Shown: piece by piece, positions 47,817-60,400 of the stretch
Layout of the letters: each line of letters opens with the position of its first letter
How positions within the stretch are numbered: position 1 is the stretch's first letter
Assembly: GCA_008477525.1 (NCBI GenBank)
Contig: SPDT01000003.1
Location: forward strand, 1,488,001-1,552,000
DNA length: 64,000 bases
Source: Hypomyces perniciosus
Taxonomy: Eukaryota; Ascomycota; Sordariomycetes; Hypocreales; Hypocreaceae
Direction of reading: 5' to 3'
The notes under the pieces: model-generated
Told to the model about the DNA's origin: nothing
What the model saw: the letters and a program-made list of their open reading frames with translations, nothing else
Databases searched by the model: none
Made by a program: the position numbers and the translations under genes

Positions 47817-49555
47817 TCAATTCTCATACTTGACAGTTTCAAATTGGCTCTTTGCTCTAATCTTGGAACCGTATTTGAATAGAGCCCACGGAATGGGCAA
47901 TAATGCAATGGTAATGAAACCAAGAAGACTGGCGGCCCAACCAACCCCAAGCTTGTCGTACACTATATTTATATCAGATATCTCGCGCGCTAAGGTGAAT
48001 TGAAGACGAATACTTACTCTGTACGGTGAAGAGAGGGAACACAGCGGCAAAGGTGTAACGCGCCAAACTATTAGAACTCGAAGCACTGGCAACAGTATTG
48101 CCGGTATATGTGTCCGTAATGTACTGTACTGTACTAACAAACACACAGATATTCCCCCATGCAAACGGGATAATAGCAGCCGCTGGGCCTGCCCAAGAGA
48201 TCGCTGGTCTCGCCGTCCACGCAAACCAAAATAGCCCAATAGGAAGACCGAAACTTCCAATCAGCGCTGGGTAAAGACGGTACTCTGGTGGCACCTTATG
48301 AGGCGGGTAATTGACAATCTGCTTGCGGTATAGAAAGATATCGCATGCCATAATTGTAATCAAGCCAATGAGGCAGCCGATGACAATGGATAGAAAGACG
48401 AGACCTGATTGTTCGATGTCGAAGTTATATACTTTACCGAATGTGTATGGTACCCCAGCAAAGAAGCTGAACAATATGCCAAAGGAGACAGCTGCGTAGA
48501 GACAAATAAAGGCTACAATAGGCTCAGTGAATAACATGAGAATCGGACGGGCGACAGCGATAACGACGAATTTTTGCATTCGGTCGGCCACAGGGGGCAG
48601 CGGGGGAACTGGCTCTCCGCGCTTCATGGCGAGTCGGCGCTTGAGGACAGGATGAAACGTCTCCTTTGAGAAGGGCATGAGAATCATACAGAAGATCGCG
48701 AAGAAGAGAAGTGTCCATAAATCCCATCGCCAGCCCTTAATGGTGGTGACGAAGGATCCAATGACAGGTCTGAGTACCACGTCAGTTCTGCTGCTGCGAT
48801 ATGAACATAGCAGAGACTCTAGATAGGATGGGAGATAAAACAGGGCTTACCCAAGACCAGGACCTAAGAATGGCATCAAGATGAAGATTGAGCTCACAGG
48901 ACCACGAGCCTTTGGCGTGAATGTCTCAGCAAATGTGCCCGGGGCAAGACTGAATACTGGAGCCCAGCAAAGACCAGCGAGAAAGCGCAGAAAGCACAAG
49001 GCACTGAAGTTATGCACGAAGCCAGCGCCGAGGGTGAAAATAGCACCGAGAAACAAGCTTCCTACGTAGACTGGGTATCGACCAACCGTTTCGGATAGAT
49101 GTCCTCCTACTACAGGACCAAGGCCTAGGGCAAGGATATAGAATGTCAAAGGTAGGATGGCGACGGTGGCGCTGACGTTGAACTCAACCATAAGTTGAGC
49201 TTTAGAGGAGCTCAAAATAGATGTTGCCAGTGATCTGCAATGCATATTAGTTCCCTCTTGATGGTGAATTCGAATGTTCAAAGTCTCCTAGACATTCGAG
49301 GAGGGATTGGCATGTAACTTACACCGTGAAGCCAAAGGCAGACATCATCACCACCATGCTGATTTTCCTCCAGGATGGCCAATTTTGCGGATTCTGAGGA
49401 TCAGATTCCCACGCTATCGGCTCGCTTGGAGGAGTCGCTTTCTCTAAATCGCTGTTGTTGTCGCTGGCCGGCCCTTGTGCCAACGCTGGAAGGCGAGATA
49501 ATTCCCTGCCCACTATGCCTCCATCGGCTATGGCAGCTCCGATGGCCGCTGACAT
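47817..49555 (-). CDS. DHA1-type MFS transporter (drug/polyamine family)
   Basis: Four exons, 49555-49323, 49234-48851, 48769-48018 and 47962-47817, give 504 residues. All three introns (88, 81 and 55 bp) have GT-AG ends and restore frame. The family signature DPQNPQNWPSWRK (52-64) precedes TM1. The loop after TM2 has the motif-A-like GGHLSETVGRYP, and the TM4-TM5 region has LAGLCWAPVFSLAPGTFAETF. The central cytosolic loop is basic and proline-rich (MKRGEPVPPLPPVADR), followed by GVPYTFGKVYNFDIEQSGLVFL. Length is normal and twelve segments are expected. By family it is a proton-driven plasma-membrane exporter of drugs or polyamines; the real substrate is unknown. A decayed copy of this locus lies at 9985-10720. 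Confidence 0.88.
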
Positions 49556-50254
49556 CTCGCCAAATACCCCAGAGACTTAGGCAGTGCCAACGAATGATTC
49601 GGTAGTGTACAAATTGAGTATTCCCCAAAGAACTGATAGACGGTTTCGCTTTGTTCCGACTCTGCGGGTAAAAAGTCTAAGAAATCAGGGCAGTGTGCGT
49701 ATTATATTCTGAAGTTTGGTGGAGGCAACTTGCTATAGCTTGGATCCTCAAGATTGTCTCCGGATATCGTAGACCATCCTTTAGGCGGGGCTGCCGAGAT
49801 TATCCGAGATTATGTAAATGATCAGCATCACACATGTATTTCACTCAACACGTTTGACAATAGGAACAGGTGAAGGGGCGATGATGGATATGTAAGCAGT
49901 CCTGGTCGCCAAAGAAGATTACGGCACTATGCCCGTTTCTCACAGCGACTGTACTCTGTTGGGCGACTGATTACTATTCAGCCTACACCTCTAGACTAAT
50001 ATGATCGTATTCTCATGCTTTCCTAGGCAGATTTCCTGAATAATTAACCTAGCACGCCCTGCAACGATAATGTTCTCTTTCCAAGCCGAGAGCTGCAAGC
50101 AGCACAGCATCGGGGCTCAACGATCTAGGTATGTCCGTGCCGCTCGGCAGGATGAAACATCTCATCCACAGTGTAGTTATGACCCAAGGAGATGAAATCA
50201 CACAGATAATATTGGTAAACGTAATCAGAGGTAGATGATATCAGTAATCCGATA
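49556..50254. other. Intergenic 5' flank of the DHA1 gene
   Basis: 49880-50145 is the partner of 10420-10720 in island 1 (shared GGATATGTAAGC; then the series GATTTCCTGAATAATT, CTGCAAGCA and CGGGGCTCAACGA in similar form). No gene seen. Confidence 0.5.
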
Positions 50255-50461
50255 TCAGTAATCCACACTCCGTACATGCTGTCTTGTTTTTTTTGCAGCA
50301 GATGCGCCAACAGCTAAATTCGGCCGAGATCCGCTCGGCCCGTTGTGGCTGAAACATATTATTGACGCATGTGTCAAGCAGCTGAAAGGTCCGAAACTGA
50401 GTGCGGGACTCGGTGATGAAAGAAGGGCCGCGCCGAGAGTAAAGATGGTGGTGATTTCCAA
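50255..50461 (-). CDS. Small secreted protein candidate, probably broken
   Basis: The minus frame starts MEITTIFTLGAALLSSPSPALS, a good signal peptide, and continues through a short Cys-containing part to the stop at 50255, 68 residues in all. Near 50287 there is a run of eight A on this strand. In another frame the sequence after it reads CKKNKTACTECG, so a slip there could have removed a Cys-rich C-terminus. No family is assigned. It may be chance, as the region shows no other coding signal. Confidence 0.25.
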   Translation of the reverse strand: MEITTIFTLGAALLSSPSPALSFGPFSCLTHASIICFSHNGPSGSRPNLAVGASAAKKTRQHVRSVDY

Positions 50462-50779
50462 TCTTAAAGTGACAAAAGTTCCTTCTGAGAAACGTCATGT
50501 GAATAATGCCCAACGGAAGGCAACAATTGTAAGCCAGTGATGATCCTGTCGCCAGGGCTGTGCAGTATGTCCCTGCTTGAGAGCCCACTGAGCATCGCGG
50601 GCTCATGGGCGTGCCTCAGGTGACCAGACGCTGCAAGAGCAACATCAAGACAATCATGTTGGGAAAAGAAAATGAATTCAGGCGATACTGCAATATGGCC
50701 AGAGTGTTTCGGCCAATCACACTTTCCTTGACTCGGAGCATCGAAAATTCAGGATTCTCATAGGACCAAAACTAGGGAC
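50462..50779. other. Intergenic
   Basis: No gene recognised. Confidence 0.4.
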
Positions 50780-51063
50780 GGAGCTGGCTTCAGAAATGCG
50801 GTTATCAACAACCTGCAGCCTAAGCACATCTTCATCACCCATGGCGACAGTGACCACACGCTGCTGGCGTCAGCCTTTGCGAAGCGCCAAGACCCTCTGG
50901 ACATCTTCTACCCTGGGAATAATAATGTCAATGATGGAGAGTAAGGAAGGACCTTCATTGTTTGCCGGAGTAAAAGGTACTAATTGGTTCTTAGATTAAC
51001 CGTCAACTTTGTCAGTAACAACTGCTTTGGAGATGGGGGAAGCAGTGGTGTTGGCCACCCATT
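50780..51063 (+). pseudogene. Coding-like fragment upstream of the subtilisin relic
   Basis: One plus frame reads GAGFRNAVINNLQPKHIF and continues ITHGDSDHTLLASAFAKRQDP to DGE. A plausible intron (GTAAGG at 50942, TTCTTAG ending near 50996) joins it to LTVNFVSNNCFGDGGSSGVGH. It then runs into a stop near 51070. It has clear coding character but no ATG and no end. It may be the degenerate N-terminal part of the subtilisin gene or a separate dead gene; I do not recognise a domain. Confidence 0.35.
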
Positions 51064-51289
51064 CCGGTAGATAATCTAATCTATCTGTTAAAGTAAGAAG
51101 GTATAGCATGAGCATGAAGTGTATCTAGGCTATGGAGGAATCAAGCCAGCTCACAGTCGTAGGTCCTAGTGATATAACTATCAATTCTTTCCTAACTATA
51201 TACAAGTCAAGAATTCTCTCACAAGGCATTGACAATAAAATTACAAATAAGGCGAAGGTTCACCGCAAATGTGCTCTCTGTTTTCTGAG

Positions 51290-52498
51290 GATGGGTTGCC
51301 CACCACCTCCGCCACGGACTCTGACATACCCCTACCAACCCCTTCAGCAAGGCAAAGGCATGGTGTCTGTGGCCGGGAGCTTCGAGCTGGGTGTTTCCAA
51401 GTTCGAAGATATAGTTATGGTTAAGGCTACTCCTGATGCTTTTAATGACGACAATGTCTACGCGGACAAAGCAAGCTTGGGGACAGTCTGGGTTGTTTCT
51501 GATGCCAGGAACCGGGCACCTGGAACAACTGTCATCAATCTTTCACAAAGCGGTACGTCCATGCTTTACCCAGTCTCGATCCCTCATCCCACAGATATAC
51601 GATACTCAGCGCCGGGGTATTCCTTGCTCTATTTCATAGTTAGTCATGTGGGATATTGTATAGACCATCTGTTGGGTTGAGCAGGCCGGCGCCTGTACGC
51701 GCTGGGGAGCTCTTATCTGCTTATATAGCAGATACGAGCTGACATACACATCGCGTAAGCGATGTGTCAAACTGTGCGGGCGCTTACAGCGCCTACATTC
51801 CGCTTTTTCTTTATGTTAGCTATGTGTATATATAGCGAGGCCACTATGGCATATTCTCTTTTATAGAATCAAGCTTCATTGACTCTCTCTCTATGTTCCA
51901 CATAGCTGTGCCGCGCTCCGCCACACCATCTATCTAACATCCAATTCGTCTTGTAGGCGGCCCTGTTACCCCCAAGACTATCCAAGTTTGGGAGATATTG
52001 TTACGGCTTGTCTTTAAAAAGGATATAGTATTCGTAACCTCGGCCAGTAACGAACCCGTCTCGACGGATAACGACGCACTTAAGAGTCAAGGCGGGCCTA
52101 ATACACCATTGATCGTTGTCGGCGGCGTCAGTAACGATGGCTCTATACAACTCGATATCGCTTTTGGGGACGCGGTGAGCGTGTATGCACAAGGTCTGTA
52201 AGTAAAATCGGCCTATATCAAAGACGATGAGTCCTACGTCCTCTCTACCGGTACATCGATTGCGACGGTTCAAGTAGCAGGTTAAGCTGCCTACTTCCTG
52301 TCCAAGGATAAGCTCGCCGCCAAGCTCATCATCGGGACAGGTTGAGTATCGTGTTAGGCAATACATTGTGGCCAACGCCGACTACCGCCAGTTACCAGCT
52401 CCTGTCATCGTGGGCATTGTCTATAATGGGGAAACGCTGTCATAGGAGGAGCAAGCAGCTCGGGACTCTATGTTTGACGAGTTACTTAGCCAGACTTA
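51290..52498 (+). pseudogene. Subtilisin-like (S8) serine protease relic
   Basis: Exon-like part 51290-51552 reads GKGMVSVAGSFELGVSKFED to TTVINLSQSG. After a 404-bp intron (51553-51956) it resumes at 51957 as GGPVTPKTIQVW and later LIVVGGVSNDGS and GDAVSVYAQG, with the nucleophile block GTSIATVQVAG near 52253-52285. Lesions: the block normally holding the catalytic His (HGT...VAGVAGS) reads QGKGMVSVAGS, so His is lost. In-frame stops lie at 52199-52201, 52283-52285 and 52343-52345, with a +1 shift after the last, and another stop near 52443. The Asp-bearing N-terminus is absent. An intact enzyme would be a secreted or vacuolar endopeptidase; this copy cannot be active. Confidence 0.78.
51668..51940. 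repeat. Probable solo LTR inside the subtilisin intron
   Basis: The 404-bp intron is far longer than the others here. It contains a unit beginning TGTTGGGTTGAGCAGGCC and ending ATCTATCTAACA, with hairpins (ATCGCGTAAGCGAT, and GGGCGCTTACAGCGCC) and a TATATATAGCGAGG promoter-like stretch, all typical of Ty1-copia LTRs. I could not find a clean 5-bp target duplication. It shows little RIP. Confidence 0.45.
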
Positions 52499-53027
52499 GC
52501 CAGACTTAGATAATAGTGGCATTCTAGAAGCCGTAGCTTGGCATTTTGTTCGTGATGTTGATCCATGTCTAGAAAAAAGCGATACAATAGAAACGCATGA
52601 TAATGAATAGTTGCATTCCATTTAATGTTTATGTCACATCACTGGCCATATCCTCGGGCATCAAATTACTCATCATGCCCAAATTGTGAATATGTTTACT
52701 CAACATTCCTTGATCATAAATCGGTTTACTCATCATGCCTTGATCCTTACCCGACGTGCCTAATCACCACAATGGGCCACCAATTTACAACTTTATATGC
52801 AGATTGAAAGCCCGATGATTCCATGGAATGATTCCACAGCATGAGATTTATCACGGAAACGGGTAGAAATGGCAGACAGAGCATTTCAGATTGATCTCTA
52901 TCTGTTGATGTATATATTAACCGGTCGTCTCTAGACATCATCTAAATCAATTACACCATTCTTTCAACAATCCTGAATTCGACCAGAAAAATCCCGTGCT
53001 CCGATTACTTTATTCGAATAGGAAAAA
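52499..53027. other. Intergenic, 5' flank of the epoxide hydrolase
   Basis: A short tandem duplication (TTAGCCAGAC twice) marks the end of the protease relic. TATATATTAA at 52910-52920 lies about 110 bp before the next ATG and may be its TATA element. No gene seen. Confidence 0.4.
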
Positions 53028-54505
53028 ATGCGGGCGACGTCCTGGTTTATTTTTGCTATGGGGCTGCTCTCTGAAGCAGCCAGCACCGGAAGCGGGCGTT
53101 TTCACCTATTCAAAATCAATCTCTCTCAACGCGTGCCGCATATGCTCGAATTGGCCAAGAAAACTCTCCTTCCATCTGCTGAGGTCCCTGGAGCCAAAGA
53201 AAGCTTCAATGCATCCATATCTACTGGAATACCACTGTCCACCATGAAGAGTTTACAGCATGAATGGACTACTAAGTTTGACTGGAAGAAAGAAGAAGCT
53301 TCTATGAACAGGTATGGACCCAACCTCTTGTTACCTCCACTGGAACAAAGACTTATAACTATCTGAATAGATTCCATCACTTTATATCCTCGATTGAGGG
53401 GCTGGACATTCATTTCATTCACGAAGTGTCTCATGATCCCAATGCAATCCCTATCATTCTGCTTCATGGGTGGCCAGGCTCTTTTCTGGAGATGTTACCG
53501 GTAACCGATTTACTTACCCTCAACAACGGTAGTACAACAGGATCAAATAAAACTGCCTTTGACGTGGTAGTACCTTCTTTACCAGGTTTTGGGTTCTCAT
53601 CGCCTCCCCCTGCTGGCTGGACAACATCCGATACGGCCCGTGTTTTCAATACTCTAATGAGCGAAGTTCTAGGTTACAAGACTTTTGCTGTACATGGGAC
53701 AGACTGGGGTGCTATTGTTGCTTATTCCTTATATGACCGATTTAACACGACCGTACAAGCATTGCATCTAAACTTTTTGCCTTTTCTTCCACTCGGTTCT
53801 CAAATGCTAGCGGATGCAAATATTACTTTATCTCCGGTAGAAGTTCTTCAAGCACAGAGAGATGACGATTTCCGAGTAGGGGGCCAGGCGTATTTCGCTG
53901 ACCAAACCACCAAAGTATGCTATAATACTCTTTCCCGTCGTTTCGTATAGATCCCTAACCAAAAGCAACAGCCCAACACCATTGGCCTTGCTCTGTATGA
54001 TAACCCCATGGGGCAGCTGGCGTGGTTAGGAGAAAAGTTCATTTCTTGTACGTGGAAACCATTTTACCGTTGTTTAGCACACTCCTAATTTTGTAGGGTC
54101 CGATCCCCGCCAAGGTACTGGGCCTTCAGTCTTGACACATAATGAGATTCTTCGCCATGTGTCTCTCTATTATCTGACGGAGACTTTCGTATCGGCGGCA
54201 TATATATATGCGCAGAATCCGGGCGCCTTGGCAACCATGTACACCAAAGCCAGGAACAACGCTCCATTTTTTTATTCGAGCTTTAACTACAACTCTGTTT
54301 TCTGGCCGAAGGCATTGGTTGAGAAGGTCGGAAACCTAGTTTATTATAAATGTAGGTTTTAGCATGCCGCCCTGATCGCACCGCCCAGAATGTCACTAAT
54401 ATACGTACAGTTCACGAGTTTGGCGGCCATTTCCCCGGACTCGATAACCCATCGGCACTAGCTGATGATCTGAGACATATGGGTGACTATTGGCATCATT
54501 CCTAG
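53028..54505 (+). CDS. Secreted epoxide hydrolase-like protein (possible internal lesion)
   Basis: Exons 53028-53311, 53371-53914, 53951-54047, 54097-54351 and 54411-54505 give 424 residues. Introns of 59, 49 and 59 bp are normal GT-AG. The second gap, 53915-53950, is only 36 bp with GT-AG ends; read through, it adds an in-frame TAG, so this is either a micro-intron or an inactivating stop. A signal peptide is likely (MRATSWFIFAMGLLSEAAS). The N-terminal EHN domain leads to the oxyanion motif HGWP (127-130), the nucleophile GTDWG with Asp206, and catalytic His400 in EFGGHFPGLDNP. An active enzyme would convert epoxides to diols through an ester intermediate. Length suits the microsomal/juvenile-hormone EH family. 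Confidence 0.78.
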
Positions 54506-55494
54506 CTCATGTCTTTGTAACAGTTAGTTAGGCTTGCCAAAGTCGGAATTAAGATTGGGCAATAGAGGTGATTGGCGAGATAGGGCTACTCGAACGAGAC
54601 TCTGGCGCTTGATACTGTCACGCAAACTGCGCTGTATTAGCAAGTGTCCAGTATCATAGAGTTTGGGACTTGTGGGTTGGTTTGCTCAATGAAATTTATG
54701 ATCCGTGTTGTGTGAGTGTTGAGTTACTGATTCTTCCTTGTCCCTATTGTGTTCCAATTGCCCTAGCATACATTTTAGATGCCTTTTCTATCCGTATACG
54801 ATTCAGCCTTATAAGCTTATTCTCACTCACTGCCGTAGCCCATATCTATCCAGCCCTTCAACTCCTATTTTCTCCATTTTGAATATTACGTAGCTAGTTC
54901 TCTTCTAGCTAGCTAACTTAGCAGCTTGATAGTCGAATAGATAGGCAGCCGTCTAAGTGGCCGACATCAATAGCCTTCAAGGGCCAGGTCTTACTTACTA
55001 TCTGTTACGGCTGACCGTCTAAGTGGCTACTTTAACTGGCTATCTCTATAGGTTAGTCATCTAACTTAGTGGTTAGGCTGTATTGGCCTAGTGATGTTTC
55101 TCTTAACTGTCTATTTGACTAGGTCTTTTACCTATTATCTTAGGTGATCCTTAATCTATCTTTCTCATTTAGTCAGGTAGTCAGTTATATCTAAGTTATC
55201 TTCAACCGCTAAATCTAGCGTCTATGTATGGCAACCTGTTAGGGTGTTCTGTGTGACAAATACAGCCATTTCTTGTGCTTATGTAATGAGAAGAAATGAA
55301 AAACGTGACAACAAATCGTGGCTGAATGATATATTGATGGCATTCTTATCCCCACTAATACTGTTCGAATTAAATATCCGGTGGATTGCTTGGGTGGCCC
55401 GCCATATCTATCCAAATCTATTGCGCTTGGGCCTGTGCCTTCCATAACGTGATTGCTAACAACTATATCTTTAAATTCCTACTTGGAATATTAA
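54506..55494. other. Intergenic to the island border
   Basis: No gene recognised. 54945-55090 holds weakly repeated phrases (GTCTAAGTGGCC, GTCTAAGTGGCT, CTAACTTAGTGG). The region ends at the gypsy LTR, preceded by ATTAA as its possible target duplication. Confidence 0.45.
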
Positions 55495-55666
55495 TATCAC
55501 GGCACGGAAAGGCAGGTCAGGGCAAATATCATTGTTAGACTGTGGAGAGCGAGAAAGCCCTGAGGCTTTATAGAAAGCTATAGCTAGGAACGGGTTAGGG
55601 CCTAGTTATATAACCGGAGCTTATATAATAGGGCGTTAATATTATATTACAGTTAATACTGTAATA
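55495..55666 (-). repeat. LTR (172 bp), inverted copy at the border of island 2
   Basis: The reverse complement aligns end to end with 57273-57444 and 63767-63938. It retains the least mutated terminus of the family, GTGCCGTGATA. Confidence 0.88.
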
Positions 55667-57272
55667 ATACCCCCCCTCTTTATTATACCATTTAGCTATA
55701 AATAGTTATATTACTTATATAAATTAAAATTTTAAGTAATTTATTTTAATATTTCTAATATAAAAGTAAATAAAGTAAATTATATAGTTTTTAATATTAA
55801 TTATATATAGCTTAATTATAAACTTTAATGCAGTATAATCTTTAATTAACGCTTTATAAGTATTAGTTTTTTTTAATTATTTCGTTTTTTTCCTTTTTTA
55901 TAATTCTTTTTAATACCTATTATAATAAATTTAGCTTTTTTAAGTTTCTTTTATAAAAGTGTTATATTTTTTTTTAACTTTATAAATCTTTAATTAATGA
56001 TTATATAATAGTATAGTATTTTTATTTAATAAAGTAATAAAATCTATTATTATTATAATAGTTTAAAAGCGCTTTAAACTTTTATTTTTTTTATACTTTA
56101 TTTATATTATTTTCTTTTTTTAATACTTTACTTTAAATGCTTGTTAATTTAACTTTATTAACATCTGTTATTTAAAATATAGTAAAATAGCTGTTTTAAA
56201 TTATAAAAAGCAGTTATATAAAATTAAAAGAATCTTTATTCTTTCTAGTAAATTAATAGTATAAACTTATAAGTATACCTTTATTATTATATAAAGTTTT
56301 ATTTATTTATTATTTAACTTCTTTATTAACTAATAAACTTTTATATTTTATATATTAATAAAGACTTTTTACTTAATAGTATAAATTAATACTACCTTTT
56401 TTATATATTTATATTTGCTTTATATTTTTTTAAAACTTGAATAAAAGGTTTTAGTTATATAATAATATATTTAAATTATTTAATAATAATATTTATATAA
56501 AAGAATTTCTTTTTGTTATTATAAAAAGGGTTAATAAATTAAACTATAAAGGCTTTATTATTAAGGTACGGTTAAAACTATAATTAATCAAAAATAATAA
56601 GATATTAATAGTTTTAAATATTATATTATTTAAAGTTAATTTAGTTAATAAAAACTAATAAATTGAATTATTTTAATAGAATTTAAGAAAAGTTTATAAA
56701 TATTATTTTATATTTCTATTAATTCTTTTAATTTAACTATTAGTTTTTAAGTAAAAGGTTAATAATAATTTCGATATAAGTTTTAACTATTTTAAAGTTT
56801 ATTTAGAAAAGTTTAATATAAACTAAATACTGCAGTTTAATATAATATTATTAAATATATTATAAAGGCAGTAAGTTTTATTAATATATCTCTTAATTAG
56901 TTTTTTTATTAATAGTAAAGTAATAAATATAAAATAATATATTTTTATAAAGTAATAAACTATTATTAATAAATCCTTATAAATAGTATTATAATAGTAG
57001 GATTTAAGTAATAATATAATATAATTAATAAAGATATTTAATTATATATAAAATAAAATTAATAATAGTTAAAGGAAACTTTATAGTAAAGATTATAAAG
57101 CTGTTATTTTAATATATAGTTTATAGGCTTATATAAATACTTTAATATTTTTTAAAATTTATAGCTATTAAGATATTTAATTAATAAAGTTTAGACTTTT
57201 AAACCTATTTAGGTATTTAATTAAGCTATTTATATAGTTTTTAAATACAATTTATATATAAAGTTTATTATT
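55495..57272 (-). mobile_element. Gypsy element, minus strand, 3' portion; split by a nested relative
   Basis: It begins with an inverted 172-bp LTR (55495-55666), followed by the reversed polypurine tract (ATACCCCCCCTC) and an interior that is the reverse complement of the 3' part of the 57273-63938 family. At 57272 it is interrupted by that element and should resume at 63939, past the TTATT duplication. It is RIP-degraded, though its LTR is less mutated (it keeps TATCACGGCACGGAAAGG). Confidence 0.8.
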
Positions 57273-57444
57273 TATTACAGCACTGACTGTAACGCAATAT
57301 TGACGCCTTATTACGTAAGCTCCAGTTATATAACCAGGCCCTAACGCGTTCCTAGCTATAGCTTTCTATAAAGCCTTAAGGCTTTCTTGCTTTCTACAGT
57401 ATAATAATAATATTTGCCTTAACCTGCCTTTTTATACTGTAATA
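57273..57444 (+). repeat. 5' LTR of the 6666-bp gypsy element
   Basis: Starts TATTACAGCA and ends CTGTAATA; same length as the right LTR. Confidence 0.92.
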
Positions 57445-60400
57445 GTTTATATTATCCTTTAACTTAACTATACTGTCGCGAGGTATATACTTAATTAATT
57501 ATAAATTCCTTTTAATCCCCTTTTATTCCTAAACCTATAATAACGCCTCTATAGCCTAACCTTTATCCTTTAAACCCTATATATATATAAAACTCATTAT
57601 AAGTAAAATAAATATAAATGCCTTAAACTTTACTTTATAGCTTAATTTAGCTTAATAGATTATAGTTTTAGCTATAAAGTTAATACTTTTTTTTTAAAAC
57701 CCTATAAAAATGTAATATTAACAGTAATTATATATATTTAATAAAGGCAATTATTAAAGATAATAACTTTTATTATTAATTTTATTTCTTTAATTCAAGA
57801 ACAAAAGAAGGCTGAGCTTAATAAAAAAAATAAAAATAAACCTTTAAATAGGAAATTTTAAAGTAAATAGTTAAAAATTAAAACTTTAAAGTATAAATTA
57901 AAGTTTAGGTTAAAGCTTTAAATACAGCTTTACTATTAAACTTTAAAGATAATAATTTATTTACCTATTATTAGATTAAAGACTTTCAGTAATTTAATAG
58001 TAAATAAAAAGATATTATTAAATATTAATAAAAATATATTAACTAGTGTTTTTAAATTAAGATTACTTTTATAAATAATTAATTAATCTTTTTAATTAAA
58101 TATAAAAAGTTTTTATATATTATAAGTCTTTTTAAAAAAAAATATTAATTATAATAAAAAAACTTTAATATTATTATTAAAAATCTTAATAACTATATTT
58201 AATAGTATCAAAAGATTGATATAGTATTTTTGATTTATTTTAATAAATAATATAAAATAATTAACCTATTTTAAAAGGTATTATAGTTTTTTAATAACTT
58301 ATATATATTAAATAAGCCTTTTTAAAACTTTATAATATAGTTATTTATATTAAGTAATAAATATAGTAAAACTATTAAGTAAATAGTAAAGGCTTTAAAG
58401 ATAAAAGTCTCTTAAAAGTTTACGGATACTATAAAGACTTAAATAATTATGCTAAATAAATTTAACTTTATTAAATAATATTAATTTTATTAAACTATTT
58501 ATTATAGGCTTTAAAAAGGCGCCTACTATAACGCCTTTTATACTCCTTAAATAGGCTAATATTAATAAAGCTATTAATAATAATAATATTAGCATTAATA
58601 GTAATATTATTAATACTAATAAAATAACTAAACTATTGGCTTAGCGCTAGCTAATAACTTAATACAGCTAAATATTATATATACTTTATTACTTTACCTT
58701 GAAATCTTTTATAAAGAATATATTACTAAAAGACTTTACTTTTACTATAAAAAAGTAAACTATAGCTTTAATAAATATAATAAAAAAAGGAGTTTAATAT
58801 ATATTAAGGAAATTTATATTAAATATAAAACTAAAATCGCTAAATTTAACTATATTAATTATACTTTAATGTAATAATACTTTAAAGTTAAGAATAAAAT
58901 AGCCTAGTAAAGTATAATAACTAAACTTTAATAGTATACTAATATTACCTGCAATGCCTAATTAACTTATAAATCTAGGCTTGAAATAATATACCCTCTT
59001 TAAATATTAATCAAGATAATAATAGTGATACTGCTTTATTAACTTTTAATTTACCTTAATTTAATTAACCTTACCTATTAAAAACTTAAATTTAACTCGC
59101 AAATTAAAGAAAAGATTAACCTCTATTAAAAGTTATAAATAAAGGTTAATTATAAATAAAACTATTATTTTAAAAATAAATCTATTACTATTTCTTTAAT
59201 TAAAAACCCTTTAAACTTAAATTAATAAATAGTAAATCCCTTTTAATATAAACTATATTATTTTTTATATATAATATTTATATTAATATAAAAGCTTTAA
59301 TAAATAATAGCTATATACTTTAAGCTTTTATTAACTATGCTTTTATTAAATAATTTAATATTACTATTTAATAACTATTATTTATTAAAAACATTTTATT
59401 TATTAATAAAAGTATTATTAATAAACTTTTAGACTTTTTTATTATATAAACTATAATCAGCTTTTAGAAAAAACTTTATTTCTTTTTTATTATAAATATC
59501 CTTAATTATATACCTGTGATCTTTAGCCTTTTATAGCGAAGAAAATATAATTTTAATATTAATTAAAAAAAGTTAACTATTACTTTAAATCTTATTATTA
59601 TTATAATTATTATCTTTTAAAAAATATGGTTAATTTTATATAAGTTTTAAAAGCAGTTAAAATAAAAAATAACTTTATTAAAGCTAATATAAGGAATATA
59701 TATTATTAATAAGTAATAGTTAAAAATACTTTGAATAAAGTAAAGCCTAATTTAATTAAATAAAGAATTATATTATATTAATAACTATTAATTAAAAATA
59801 CTTTAAAAGAGATAAACTATAATATAATAAAAGAAAAGCCTTTAAACTATATATTTTATAAACTTTAACATTAAACTAAAATTATTATATAACCTGCAGG
59901 TATAGTAGAATTAGTAATAAAGAAATATAAGTATAAATAATCTTCAATTAAATATATATAAAGCTATTATTTACCTTTATAATCTACAGTTAATAATAAA
60001 AAAGAAAACCTTTATTAAAGCTATTACTATTACTTTTTAATATATTACTTTTATAAAACTAAACTAAACTTTAAAATTAAAAAATATATTTAAATATAAT
60101 AAATATATAAATAATAGCAGCTATAAACTTTATTACTTTTTATTATTAACTATATATCTGCGCAATAAAAGTAATTTCAAAAGAGATTAATTAAACTATT
60201 AAAACTAAAGAATTAGCGTTTACTATTTTACTTAAACTTTCAATAAGCTTTTTTAATAAATATTTACAGTATAAAAAAACTATATTAACGTAAAAATAAT
60301 ATTATTAAAAAAATATATATAACTTTATTAATAAGTATTATTCTTTAATATAATTAAAAAAGATTATAGCTGTTAATATAAAGAAATTTATAATAAAGAA

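Noticed and set aside
45870..54505. A secondary-metabolite cluster made of NmrA, MFS and epoxide hydrolase genes
   Set aside because: No backbone synthase, P450 or pathway regulator is present and genes between them are dead, so the grouping is not enough evidence.
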